Part shown: piece by piece, positions 28,701-37,088 of the stretch
How the letters are laid out: each line of letters starts with the position of its first letter
Position numbering within the stretch: the first letter of the stretch is position 1
Source: Gammaproteobacteria bacterium
GTDB taxonomy: Bacteria; Pseudomonadota; Gammaproteobacteria; Chromatiales; Chromatiaceae
NCBI GenBank assembly: GCA_011389885.1
Contig: JAABTK010000002.1
Span: 1-64,000 of the forward strand
Direction of reading: 5' to 3'
DNA length: 64,000 nt
The notes under the pieces: model-generated
The model's input: only the letters and a program-made list of their open reading frames with translations
Told to the model about the DNA's origin: nothing
Database searches by the model: none
Position numbers and translations under genes: made by a program

Positions 28701-29018
28701 TCAACCCGCCAACTCCTTTATTCCGCTCCCCATCTCCGCCGGCGAACGCACGGTGGCCACGCCGGCGGCTTCCAGCGCGGCGAATTTGTCGGCGGCGGCC
28801 TCGGCGCACCGACGATCCTGGGCCTGCTGCACCCGCTCCGCCATTTCATTGCGCAGTAACAGGTTCTCCGGCGGATAGCCGGTAGGGGTGAGTTCCGGAA
28901 ACACCACCGCCGGGGCGCCCTGCGCGTCCCGGGCATGGCGGGCGGCCTCCAGCTCGCGCTGAGCGTCGCCGGCGATGTCGCCCGCCAGGCGATTGATTTG
29001 GGCTAGAGCGATCTTCAT
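28701..29018 (-). pseudogene. Chimeric fossil: nadE 5' end fused to sucD 3' end
   Basis: An open frame of 105 codons. Residues 1-73 copy the NadE N-terminus ('IALAQINRLAGDIAGDA', 'VVFPELTPTGYPPENLL'); the rest copies the SucD C-terminus ('[19 protein letters not shown]'). The SucD part is identical to 30788-30850 over 63 consecutive bases (28726-28788). The NadE part matches nadE at roughly nine bases in ten by hand alignment. The switch lies at about 28797-28799 in a shared GGC. It lacks the nitrilase Lys/Cys and the synthetase domain, so it has no NadE activity; it may only serve as a leader for paralog A. Confidence 0.85.
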
Positions 29019-29065
29019 TTTTAATTTTCTCTTGAAATGCGCTTGAAACGAGACCCGGCAACCGA

Positions 29066-30766
29066 TTAGCCCGAGTTTACATCTTTCTTGTCCCCAGGGC
29101 GATATCCGCCGAGGCGCATTCTTAGCGACAGTAAATTTGAATGAGTCGGCCGCGACTCCAGTGCCCTTTCCACTACAGCAAAAGCGTGCTCAACATCGCC
29201 CAAACGAAGTAGAAGCCTAGCCGCCAAGTACATACCTTCTGAATCATCGGCCCCGTATTCCAACATCCGCCCCACTAGCATCCTGGCCCTATCGAGTTCG
29301 CCCTCATCGATTAACAGCACGCTATAGAGGAACAGGGCGCCCAAACTCTCGGGATCCGCCTTCAATGCGGTTTGAAACTGCGCTTTCGCCTGCTCTGTTC
29401 TTCCGGCGCCCATTTCGAAAACCGCCAAATGACTGTGCGCTAATACCGAGTCCCCGGGGTTTCGCTCGGCCACCCGCTCCCATAGAGACCGATCGCTGGC
29501 CCACCAGTCCACATGTGAACGGCTCTCGAACACAAATACGATACCCACAACTCCAGACAAGACTAAAAAGGCAAATCGACCTTTATCGCCGCCGAGATGA
29601 CGGTGCAGCAACTGAACAAAGACGGGAATCAGCAAATAGAGCGTAACAAACGGGATATAAACAAAGCGATCTGCATAGGTCAATAACGGAACCTTCACAA
29701 TACCCAAAACCGGGAAAATCGCCAGTAAGGAATATGCCGCCAGCAGGGGAAAAGCTCGTCGCCCTTTGTTCCAGAGATAGATGCAAACCCCCAACATCGC
29801 CCCGACCGACAACAGCGGCGCCCAAGCATACCATGCTCGATCCCGAATCCATGGGGGAAAAGGGTAATAAGTAGAAAGATCGAAAGGCAGGAAAAACCCG
29901 TAAAGATACCATAGTATGGCAAAACCTGCGTTTTGAGTCCTAAAAACTAGATCTTGCGCCACACCTGACTGATTTCCCCAGTTGGCGCCTATAATGATTA
30001 CACCCACTAATGCCGCAAAAAGGATCAGTGTAAGGTGTCGATGAATGGACTCGAGGACGACTCGCGACAGAGAGGAAAAGCCGGTCGCCCCGGATCGGTA
30101 AATATCGATCAGCACCAAGGCGATGGGCAAAGACATGGCCATCGGCTTGGACAGCATCGAAAGGACGCCTGCCAGCAATGAGAGGTTTCTCCACAAGCTG
30201 CGCTGGGTGAACACCCACCGTAGATAAAAAACCACCGCCGCCAAATAGAAAAAAGCGAACAATACGTCTTTGCGTTCGGAAATCCAAACCACGGATTCCA
30301 CATGCTGCGGATGAAAAAGGAAAAGCAGGCCGCCCGCGAAAGCCCACCAGTTGCGCTGTAAAGACCAGGCGTCGCGATCTATTCCAGTCCGCAGCGCACC
30401 CAGTTTCATTAGATCTCGAAGCAGGAAGACCACCAGGGTGCTCGACCCTAAATGCAGCAATATATTATGCACCTTGAACGGGAGCGGATGGACTCCCCAA
30501 ATCGTCGCATCAAGGCTCAAGGAAAACCAAGTCAACGGCTTCCAGTTGCCCCCCTGCATTGTAGAGAACATCCAATGCAAGCTTTCCCAACTCAGCGCAT
30601 GGATTCGAGCATTGTCTTTGATCCCCGAGACGTCATCCCAAGTTCGGAGAAATTGATGATCGGCAATCCCCCCGAAGATCAGTACTAAACCGGCAACCGC
30701 AATCAGCAAGAAAGCAACCCAACGTTGGCCCAGGTTTGGGTCAGCGGCTTGCGGGGGGATGCTCAC
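29066..30766 (-). CDS. Polytopic membrane glycosyltransferase-like protein with TPR tail, paralog B
   Basis: 566 aa. N-terminal signature '[17 protein letters not shown]', '[19 protein letters not shown]', '[20 protein letters not shown]', ~10 helices, then TPR units ('[20 protein letters not shown]' and '[18 protein letters not shown]'). Clear paralog of A: the first 180 residues are about two-thirds identical by eye, the rest less. It begins with GTG, and that codon overlaps the sucD stop (GTGA), so translation is coupled to succinyl-CoA synthetase. TMTC-like glycosyltransfer to exported proteins is the best guess. Confidence 0.82.
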   Translation of the reverse strand: MSIPPQAADPNLGQRWVAFLLIAVAGLVLIFGGIADHQFLRTWDDVSGIKDNARIHALSWESLHWMFSTMQGGNWKPLTWFSLSLDATIWGVHPLPFKVHNILLHLGSSTLVVFLLRDLMKLGALRTGIDRDAWSLQRNWWAFAGGLLFLFHPQHVESVVWISERKDVLFAFFYLAAVVFYLRWVFTQRSLWRNLSLLAGVLSMLSKPMAMSLPIALVLIDIYRSGATGFSSLSRVVLESIHRHLTLILFAALVGVIIIGANWGNQSGVAQDLVFRTQNAGFAILWYLYGFFLPFDLSTYYPFPPWIRDRAWYAWAPLLSVGAMLGVCIYLWNKGRRAFPLLAAYSLLAIFPVLGIVKVPLLTYADRFVYIPFVTLYLLIPVFVQLLHRHLGGDKGRFAFLVLSGVVGIVFVFESRSHVDWWASDRSLWERVAERNPGDSVLAHSHLAVFEMGAGRTEQAKAQFQTALKADPESLGALFLYSVLLIDEGELDRARMLVGRMLEYGADDSEGMYLAARLLLRLGDVEHAFAVVERALESRPTHSNLLSLRMRLGGYRPGDKKDVNSG

Positions 30767-31632
30767 AATAGGAGTTCTCCCATCCGCCTCCCCATCTCCG
30801 CCGGCGAACGCACGGTGGCCACGCCGGCGGCTTCCAGCGCGGCGAATTTGCTGGCGGCGGCGCCCTTGCCGCCGCTGACGATGGCGCCGGCGTGGCCCAT
30901 GCGCTTGCCGGAGGGGGCGGTGACGCCGGCGATATAGGCCACCACCGGCTTGCTCACATGGGCCTGGATGTATTCCGCGGCGTCTTCTTCGGCGCTGCCG
31001 CCGATCTCGCCCACCAGGATGATGCCCTCGGTCTGGGGGTCCTGTTCAAAGCGTTCGAGGCAGTCGATGAAGCTCAGGCCATGGATCGGGTCGCCGCCGA
31101 TGCCGACGCAGGTGCTTTGGCCCAGGCCGGCTTGGGTGGTCTGATGCACCGCCTCATAGGTGAGGGTGCCGGAGCGGGAGACGATGCCGATCTTGCCCGG
31201 TTGATGGATGGCGCCCGGCATGATGCCGATTTTGCATGCCCCGGGGGTGATCAGACCCGGGCAGTTGGGGCCGACGAGGGCCGCGTCGGAGCCGGCCAGC
31301 GCGGCCTTGACCTTGAGCATGTCGAGCACCGGGATGCCCTCGGTGATGCAGGCGATCACCCGAATGCCGGCGTCCGCGGCCTCCAGGATGGCGTCCGCGG
31401 CGAAGGCGGCGGGCACATAGATCATGCTGGCATCGGCGCCGGTGTCTTGCACCGCTTGCTGCACGGTGTCGAACACCGGCAGCCCCAGGTGTTGCTGGCC
31501 GCCCTTGCCGGGGGTCACGCCGCCCGTCATGCGGGTGCCGTAGGCGATGGCCTGTTCGGAGTGGAAGGTCCCCTGCTTGCCGGTGAAACCCTGGCAGATG
31601 ACTTTGGTGTCTTTGTCGATCAGTATGCTCAC
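30763..31632 (-). CDS. sucD: Succinyl-CoA synthetase alpha subunit
   Basis: 290 aa. Binds CoA and carries the phosphohistidine. Key segments: '[19 protein letters not shown]', '[12 protein letters not shown]', '[16 protein letters not shown]', and '[12 protein letters not shown]' with the active His. Interconverts succinyl-CoA and succinate with ATP/GTP in the TCA cycle. Begins with GTG at 31632 (family N-terminus '[14 protein letters not shown]'). Its stop overlaps the GTG of TPR paralog B. Confidence 0.96.
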   Translation of the reverse strand: MSILIDKDTKVICQGFTGKQGTFHSEQAIAYGTRMTGGVTPGKGGQQHLGLPVFDTVQQAVQDTGADASMIYVPAAFAADAILEAADAGIRVIACITEGIPVLDMLKVKAALAGSDAALVGPNCPGLITPGACKIGIMPGAIHQPGKIGIVSRSGTLTYEAVHQTTQAGLGQSTCVGIGGDPIHGLSFIDCLERFEQDPQTEGIILVGEIGGSAEEDAAEYIQAHVSKPVVAYIAGVTAPSGKRMGHAGAIVSGGKGAAASKFAALEAAGVATVRSPAEMGRRMGELLL

Positions 31633-31757
31633 GATGCGGAATCCTGTTTCAATGCGGTTGGGCGGGCTGTCGATGGCTCGGGTGTCGGGGTTTGCGCCGG
31701 GCTTTGCAGCGCCCCCGGACCGATTCAAGCCGCGACCGCCCGGCCGAGGGAAGGCGT

Positions 31758-32921
31758 TCAGCCCCGGGCCGCGGCCACCGCCTTTTCGGCGGCCTCGCTG
31801 AGATCGGCGGCGGTGGTGATGGCGAGACCGCTGGCGGTCAAGATCTGCAACCCCTCGGCCGCTTTGGTGCCCTCCAAGCGCACCACCACCGGCGCCTTTA
31901 CGCCCACTTCCTTCACTGCCTGCAGGATGCCCTCGGCGATCAGGTCGCAGCGCACAATGCCGCCGAAGATGTTCACCAGCACGGCCTGCACCTTAGCGTC
32001 GGAGAGGATCAATTTAAAGGCCTCGGCCACCCGCTCGGCGGTGGTTCCGCCGCCCACATCCAGGAAGTTGGCCGGGCGCCCGCCCTTGAGCTGCACCAGG
32101 TCCATGGTGGCCATGGCCAGCCCAGCGCCGTTCACCATGCAACCGATGTTGCCGTCGAGGGTGATGTAATTGAGATCGTGCTCCTTGGCCTGGGACTCGC
32201 GGGCGTCCTCCTGGCTGAGGTCGCGCATAGCCGCTAGGTCCGGATGCCGATACAGGGCGTTGCCGTCGAGGCTGATTTTGGCGTCCAAGGCGATTACGCC
32301 GCCGGCCTCGGTGACCACTAGCGGATTGATCTCCACCAGGCTGGCGTCGGAGTCCACGAACAGGTTGTAGAGCCCGAACATCACCTGTTGAAACTCTTTG
32401 ATCTGCGCGCCCGCCAGCTCCAGCGCGAAGGCCAGCTTGCGGCATTGGTAAGGCTGGAGGCCGGCGGCGGGGTCGATGGTGAGGGTATGGATCCGCTCCG
32501 GCGTGTGGGCGGCGACCTCTTCGATGTTCATACCGCCGGCGCTGGAGGCCATGAACAGGATCCGGCGACTCTCGCGGTCCACCAACGCACTCACATAGAT
32601 CTCGCGGGCGATGGCGGTGGGGGCCTCGATCAGCAGGGTGTTGATGGGCAGTCCGGGTTCGCCGGTCTGCTGGGTCGCCAGGCGACCGCCGAGCAGGCGC
32701 CGGGCCTCCGCCTCCACCTGATCCAGCGAATCCGCCAGCACCACCCCGCCCGCCTTGCCGCGTCCCCCGGCATGCACTTGGGCCTTCACCATCCAACGGC
32801 CGCCGCCGAGGGACTGGGCGGCCTCGCGGGCCTCGGCGACCGAAGCGGCCGGACGCCCGGCTGGAACCGGGATGCCGGCGCGCTCGAAGAGCTGTTTGGA
32901 CTGGTACTCGTGAAGGTTCAT
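31758..32921 (-). CDS. sucC: Succinyl-CoA synthetase beta subunit
   Basis: 387 aa. ATP-grasp nucleotide-binding domain plus CoA-ligase domain. '[20 protein letters not shown]' at the start, '[16 protein letters not shown]', '[11 protein letters not shown]', '[19 protein letters not shown]', and '[12 protein letters not shown]' are diagnostic. Start at 32921, as in the family. 125 bases separate it from sucD, with a GC-rich non-coding spacer. Confidence 0.96.
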   Translation of the reverse strand: MNLHEYQSKQLFERAGIPVPAGRPAASVAEAREAAQSLGGGRWMVKAQVHAGGRGKAGGVVLADSLDQVEAEARRLLGGRLATQQTGEPGLPINTLLIEAPTAIAREIYVSALVDRESRRILFMASSAGGMNIEEVAAHTPERIHTLTIDPAAGLQPYQCRKLAFALELAGAQIKEFQQVMFGLYNLFVDSDASLVEINPLVVTEAGGVIALDAKISLDGNALYRHPDLAAMRDLSQEDARESQAKEHDLNYITLDGNIGCMVNGAGLAMATMDLVQLKGGRPANFLDVGGGTTAERVAEAFKLILSDAKVQAVLVNIFGGIVRCDLIAEGILQAVKEVGVKAPVVVRLEGTKAAEGLQILTASGLAITTAADLSEAAEKAVAAARG

Positions 32922-33086
32922 GCGTGAACGCCCCCTGAACGAAAAAGGTGGTATTTGTAGCTCAATTCGGCCCTGGACGCAAAACGGCCGCGTGCGGCAA
33001 ACAGGCTTGATCCGCCAACGCAAGCGTCGCGGCGGGTCTCAGCCGAGCCCTGGGGGCGGCCGCGAAAGGCCATGACCCGGCTGCGA

Positions 33087-33860
33087 CTACACCTGGTATT
33101 CGCCGAGCTTAATGCCCAGCAATTCCATGAAAGCCCCGCCCATGGCCCCGCCCAAGGCCCCGCCGAGAGCGCCCTGGGGCACCCAGGCCACGACGACGCT
33201 AAAGTCCTCGCTGAGCCGATCCGGGTGCAGCCCCGGGGTTGTATTGAGCATGAGCCAAATCGTCAGCGCCACCGTGGTGGCGATAATCGCGGCCACCAAA
33301 GGCGCCCCGATCCGCGAGGACATGCGCGCCGAGCAGCGCCCTAAAATCAAATGCGAAAACACCACATAGAGGACCCCCATCAGCGCCACCGCCACCGCGC
33401 TGGTGAGCCAACTGGAGATCGGCAAGGGGTAAGTCCCGGACAACAGCGCCAAGCCCGCTCCGGCCGCCAGCCCGGCCGCCAGCCCGGAGGCCGCTTGCCC
33501 TAGGGGGCGACTGCGGGCGATGGCCCCGATCGGCATCACCAAGCTCACCAGCACCGCCGCCGCCAGTGCGATCAAAACCGCCGGCAGCGGATTAGCGGTA
33601 TCGGTGGCGAACATAATGAAACCAATGCCGCTTAACACCCCCGCCATGCCGCCCATCATAGAGACCTGCATGGAACCGAAAAACGACGCCGTAATGGTGC
33701 CGGCCAGCGCCACCGCCAGCACCGGCGGAAGCCAGTCGCCGCCCGCGTACAGATCGAGGGCGGAAAAGGCCCCCGCAAACAAACCGCCGAAAACGGTTCC
33801 CGCAAAGGTCCAAACCAATGCGCTCAAGAGGACGTGCCCGGTCTTCGCTACAAAATCCAT
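33087..33860 (-). CDS. Polytopic membrane protein of unknown function
   Basis: 257 aa, six to seven hydrophobic segments rich in Gly and Ala. Small-residue runs ('GTVFGGLFAGAFSAL', 'GLAAGLAAGAGLALL', 'GALGGALGGAMGGAF') look like glycine-zipper helix packing; the last is a membrane-inserting type of repeat near the C-terminus. No transporter motif recognised. 165 bases upstream of sucC on the same strand, but no evidence of a functional link. Confidence 0.65.
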   Translation of the reverse strand: MDFVAKTGHVLLSALVWTFAGTVFGGLFAGAFSALDLYAGGDWLPPVLAVALAGTITASFFGSMQVSMMGGMAGVLSGIGFIMFATDTANPLPAVLIALAAAVLVSLVMPIGAIARSRPLGQAASGLAAGLAAGAGLALLSGTYPLPISSWLTSAVAVALMGVLYVVFSHLILGRCSARMSSRIGAPLVAAIIATTVALTIWLMLNTTPGLHPDRLSEDFSVVVAWVPQGALGGALGGAMGGAFMELLGIKLGEYQV

Positions 33861-33937
33861 GGTTATCGCTGCCTATCGAGCTTTGAAACTAAAGGGAAGG
33901 CCGGCGTTTCGAGCCGCGGCCCGGTTGCGCCCGAATT

Positions 33938-33956
33938 GAGAGGCTGTCTGAGTTCT
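33938..33956. repeat. Solo terminal repeat of the MITE-like element
   Basis: 'gagaggctgtctgagttct' matches the outer end of the 8198-8363 element; no partner end is nearby. Confidence 0.5.
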
Positions 33957-34002
33957 CAGTGTTGATCGCGCGCCAGGGCACTGATCAGGGATCCCCTGGT
34001 CG

Positions 34003-34311
34003 CTATTGTAGCCGAATTTCCTGAATCAGCACCCAAGGCGCTGTCACCACGGCCCAAAACGTCGGCTGGGTGGCGTTCCAGCGCCGGGCGTCGTCGTCCG
34101 ACGCCCGCCGCACGGCGCCGCAGGCCAACCAGCCCTCCACCCGCGCCCTATCATCCTCCGCGAACCCCGCCGCCACCGCCACCAAATCCATCTCCGGCGC
34201 CACCTGCACCAGCACCCCGCGAGCGAAGTGCGGCAGCAGTTCCGGCCAACCGATGCGCGCGGTTTCCCCGTTCAAGCGCTGCCACAGCGCCTCCGGGGCC
34301 CTGCCCGCCAT
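34003..34311 (-). CDS. DUF2288 family protein
   Basis: 102 aa soluble protein. 'GWPELLPHFARGVLVQV', 'LDLVAVA'-like 'MDLVAVAAGFAEDD', 'VEGWLACGAV' and the closing 'WAVVTAPWVLIQEIRL' match the DUF2288 pattern. Function unknown. Its ATG shares one base with the stop of the upstream esterase gene (TAATG), implying translational coupling. Confidence 0.8.
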   Translation of the reverse strand: MAGRAPEALWQRLNGETARIGWPELLPHFARGVLVQVAPEMDLVAVAAGFAEDDRARVEGWLACGAVRRASDDDARRWNATQPTFWAVVTAPWVLIQEIRLQ

Positions 34312-34955
34312 TAGGGCAAGGCCCCGCTGCGTTGCAGCAGGTCCCGCACCGCTTGCGCCACCACCCGATAACCGGCGGCGTTGGGATGCACCGAATCGGC
34401 CTTCAGGTCGCGATCCCCGATCACCTGCGCCAGCACCTTGCCCTCATAGGGCAGGCCGTACTCCTCGGCCAATTCGGCGTAAAACTCGGCGCTGCTCAGC
34501 AGAATCCCCGGCTTGGGCACCCCGATCAGCACCACCGGCACCGCGCGTTCGCGGGCGGCCTCGATCATCTGGCGCAAGTTGGACGCGGTCTCCAACTGAT
34601 CGTGCTTTTTCAGCAAATCATTGCCGCCGTGGGCCAGCAACAGCAGATCCGGCCCCACCTCGTCCAGCACGCCGGGCAAACGCGCCGCGCCCTGCCGGCT
34701 CACCTCACCGGAGATCCCGCGGTTGACCACAGTGCGCCCGATCAACCCCTCCAGCACCGCGGGATAGCTCTCGCCCTCACGCCGGGCGCCGGCGCCTTCG
34801 GTCAGGCTATCGCCGAAGGCCAGAATCACCGCATCCTCAGACAAAGGCGTCAACTGCGGACCCGCGCCTTCGCCGCAGCCCCCTAGCGCCGCCGCGCCCA
34901 TGGACAACCAGAACCACAGGGCGCCGCGCCGCCAACCTCCGCGCAAAAACCTCAT
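34311..34955 (-). CDS. SGNH/GDSL-type lipoprotein esterase (arylesterase, TesA-like)
   Basis: 214 aa. N-terminal signal 'LWFWLSMGAAALGGCGEG' with lipobox LGGC, so probably a lipoprotein. SGNH blocks: 'ILAFGDSLTEGAGA' (nucleophile Ser), 'NRGISGEVSRQG', 'LAHGGNDLLKKHD', and 'DSVHPNAAGYRVV' (Asp/His). Family members hydrolyse short-chain esters or lysophospholipids. ATG 34955 follows 'aggtggga', a good site; the frame is open further upstream without similarity. Confidence 0.9.
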   Translation of the reverse strand: MRFLRGGWRRGALWFWLSMGAAALGGCGEGAGPQLTPLSEDAVILAFGDSLTEGAGARREGESYPAVLEGLIGRTVVNRGISGEVSRQGAARLPGVLDEVGPDLLLLAHGGNDLLKKHDQLETASNLRQMIEAARERAVPVVLIGVPKPGILLSSAEFYAELAEEYGLPYEGKVLAQVIGDRDLKADSVHPNAAGYRVVAQAVRDLLQRSGALP

Positions 34956-35055
34956 TCCCACCTCCTGCTCGCAGAAAACCCACCAAACATTTACCATTTT
35001 TTTACCATGTTCCGCCGCTGAATGCCACCGCCCTGCAACCAAAAACCCGAGAAAT

Positions 35056-35250
35056 GGGGATTCCCGGGCTAGTACGCCTGCGCACAAATCACGGAAACAA
35101 CGGCTGTTGGGTACGCGGTTCTCCGCGTACTCTGCGTCCCGCGAGCGCCCGGGCTATTTCCGACAATTGGGCGCAGCGGCGCCAGCCGCCTGGAGTACAG
35201 CCCTCGGGCTGTGCGGGGCTTCGCTCTCGGACGGCCTCTTAGCTCCAGAA
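35056..35250. repeat. Composite intergenic repeat block
   Basis: Contains, in order: 'cctgcgcacaaatcacgg', 'aaacaacgg' (also at 42597-42620); a CGCAGAG-type stretch 'ctctgcgtcccgcgagcgcc' (like 42910-42950); 'tttccgacaattgggcgcag' (like 42957-42976); the palindrome 'cagccctcgggctg' with 'agccgcctgg' (inverted at 40658-40685); and a MITE end at 35229-35244. No gene between the esterase and coaBC. Confidence 0.65.
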
Positions 35251-35405
35251 ACCCGAGCCGCCACCCGGGCGCAGGGTGCGAAAACACCCCGGTTATATGC
35301 CGGGCGCGCGCTGGCGTTTGGCCCTGGGCCGCCCATGCGGTATCTTTAGCGGAGATTTTTCCAGCGGAGAACCCTCTTGCCCGGCATTTTTCAAGCACCG
35401 CCGTC

Positions 35406-36605
35406 ATGCTGAACGGACGCCGCATCCTGGTCGGCGTGTCCGGCGGCATCGCCGCCTACAAAAGCGCGACCCTGGTGCGTGCCTTGACCCGCGCCGGGGC
35501 CGAGGTGCGGGTGGTGATGACACCCGCCGCCGCCCAATTCGTCACGCCCCTGACCTTTCAGGCCCTAAGCGGCCACCCGGCCCGCGGCGAGCTATTCGAC
35601 CCGCAAGCGGAGGCGGGCATGGACCATATCGCGCTCGCCCGCTGGGCGGAGGCGATCCTGATCGCGCCCGCCAGCGCCGATCTGCTGGCGCGACTGGCCG
35701 CCGGGCTGGCCGACGATTTGCTGACCACGCTATGCCTGGCCAGCGAGGCCCCGCTGTTTCTGGCCCCGGCGATGAATCGCAGCATGTGGGCGCATGCGGC
35801 CACCCGCGTCAATACGCGCACCCTGGAGGCGCGCGGCGTGCGGCTTTGGGGGCCGGCAGAAGGGGAGCAGGCCTGCGGTGAACAGGGCGCGGGGCGCATG
35901 CTGGAGCCCGCAGAGTTGGCCGCCCGACTGGCGCAGGCGTTGACCCCGACCCCGTCCCTGGCGGCCGTTTCGGTGCTGCTCACCGCCGGCCCCACCCGCG
36001 AGCCGTTAGACCCGGTGCGTTTTTTGGGCAACCGCAGCTCGGGCCGCATGGGCTTCGCCCTGGCCGCGGCGTTTCGGGACGCCGGGGCCGCGGTGACCCT
36101 GGTGAGCGGGCCAGTGGCGCTGCCGGCCCCGGCCGGCGTCACGCTGCTGGGGGTGGAGACCGCGCAGGAAATGCATGCCGCGGTGATGCAGCGCGTGGAC
36201 GATTGCGCCATCTTTGCCGCCTGTGCGGCGGTGGCGGATTACCGCCCGGCGGACGCCGCCCCGCGCAAGATCAAGAAAACCGCAGACCGCCTGAGCCTCG
36301 AACTGGTGCGCAACCCGGACATCCTGGCCGCGGCGGCGGCCCGCCCCAAGGCCCCGTTCACGTTGGGTTTTGCGGCCGAAACCGACGACCTGGAGCGCCA
36401 TGCGCTGGACAAGCTGCGGCGCAAGGGCGTCGATATGATCGCCGCCAACCAGGTGGGCGGCGCGAGCGGCGGCTTCGAGCGGGCGGACAACGCCCTTACG
36501 GTGTTTTGGCACGGCGGCCGCCGGGACCTGGCCCTGGCCCCCAAGCCCGAATTGGCCCGGCAATTGGTTTCTCTGACCGCTGAGCTTTATGATGCACGAA
36601 ATTGA
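35406..36605 (+). CDS. coaBC: Bifunctional phosphopantothenoylcysteine decarboxylase/phosphopantothenate-cysteine ligase
   Basis: 399 aa. CoaC flavoprotein domain ('[19 protein letters not shown]', '[14 protein letters not shown]', and the redox-lid '[14 protein letters not shown]') followed by the CoaB domain ('[20 protein letters not shown]', '[21 protein letters not shown]', 'GFAAETDD'). Converts 4'-phosphopantothenate plus cysteine to phosphopantetheine for CoA. ATG 35406 begins the family N-terminus. Overlaps dut by 17 bases, the usual coaBC-dut pairing. Confidence 0.95.
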   Translation: MLNGRRILVGVSGGIAAYKSATLVRALTRAGAEVRVVMTPAAAQFVTPLTFQALSGHPARGELFDPQAEAGMDHIALARWAEAILIAPASADLLARLAAGLADDLLTTLCLASEAPLFLAPAMNRSMWAHAATRVNTRTLEARGVRLWGPAEGEQACGEQGAGRMLEPAELAARLAQALTPTPSLAAVSVLLTAGPTREPLDPVRFLGNRSSGRMGFALAAAFRDAGAAVTLVSGPVALPAPAGVTLLGVETAQEMHAAVMQRVDDCAIFAACAAVADYRPADAAPRKIKKTADRLSLELVRNPDILAAAAARPKAPFTLGFAAETDDLERHALDKLRRKGVDMIAANQVGGASGGFERADNALTVFWHGGRRDLALAPKPELARQLVSLTAELYDARN

Positions 36606-37047
36606 ACTCAAGATTCTCGACCCGCGACTAGGCGACGCCTTTGCACTGCCGGAGTACGCCACCGAGGGCGCCGCCGGCCTGGATCTGCGGGCCATGCTGG
36701 AGGGGCCGCTGGATTTGCCGCCGGGGGCCAGCGAGCTGATCCCCACCGGCCTGGCCATTCACATCGAAGACAACCGCCTGGCGGCCCTGATCCTGCCGCG
36801 GTCGGGGCTCGGGCATAAGCACGGCATCGTGCTGGGGAACCTGGTGGGGTTGATCGATTCGGATTACCAGGGGCAACTGTTCGTGTCCTGTTGGAATCGC
36901 GGCGCACAGCCCTTTTGCATCGAGGTGGGGGAACGCATCGCCCAGTTGGTCATAGTCCCCGTAGTGCGGACCGGGTTTCGGGTGGTGCAGAGCTTCACCC
37001 CCAGCGTCCGCGGCGGCGGCGGCTTCGGGCATTCCGGTCGGCACTGA
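36589..37047 (+). CDS. dut: Deoxyuridine 5'-triphosphate nucleotidohydrolase
   Basis: 152 aa trimeric dUTPase. Motifs: '[10 protein letters not shown]' (I), '[12 protein letters not shown]' (II-III), '[16 protein letters not shown]', '[11 protein letters not shown]' (IV), and the glycine-rich tail '[11 protein letters not shown]' (V). Cleaves dUTP to dUMP and PPi. Overlaps the end of coaBC. Confidence 0.96.
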   Translation: MMHEIELKILDPRLGDAFALPEYATEGAAGLDLRAMLEGPLDLPPGASELIPTGLAIHIEDNRLAALILPRSGLGHKHGIVLGNLVGLIDSDYQGQLFVSCWNRGAQPFCIEVGERIAQLVIVPVVRTGFRVVQSFTPSVRGGGGFGHSGRH

Positions 37048-37088
37048 CATCGAACCAAACAAGCATAAAAGCAGAGGGTGAACAACGC

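Noticed and set aside
36891-37088. Upstream extension of the AlgC frame
   Set aside because: Overlaps dut in another frame and has no similarity to the AlgC N-terminus, which begins at 37089 with a lysine-rich segment.
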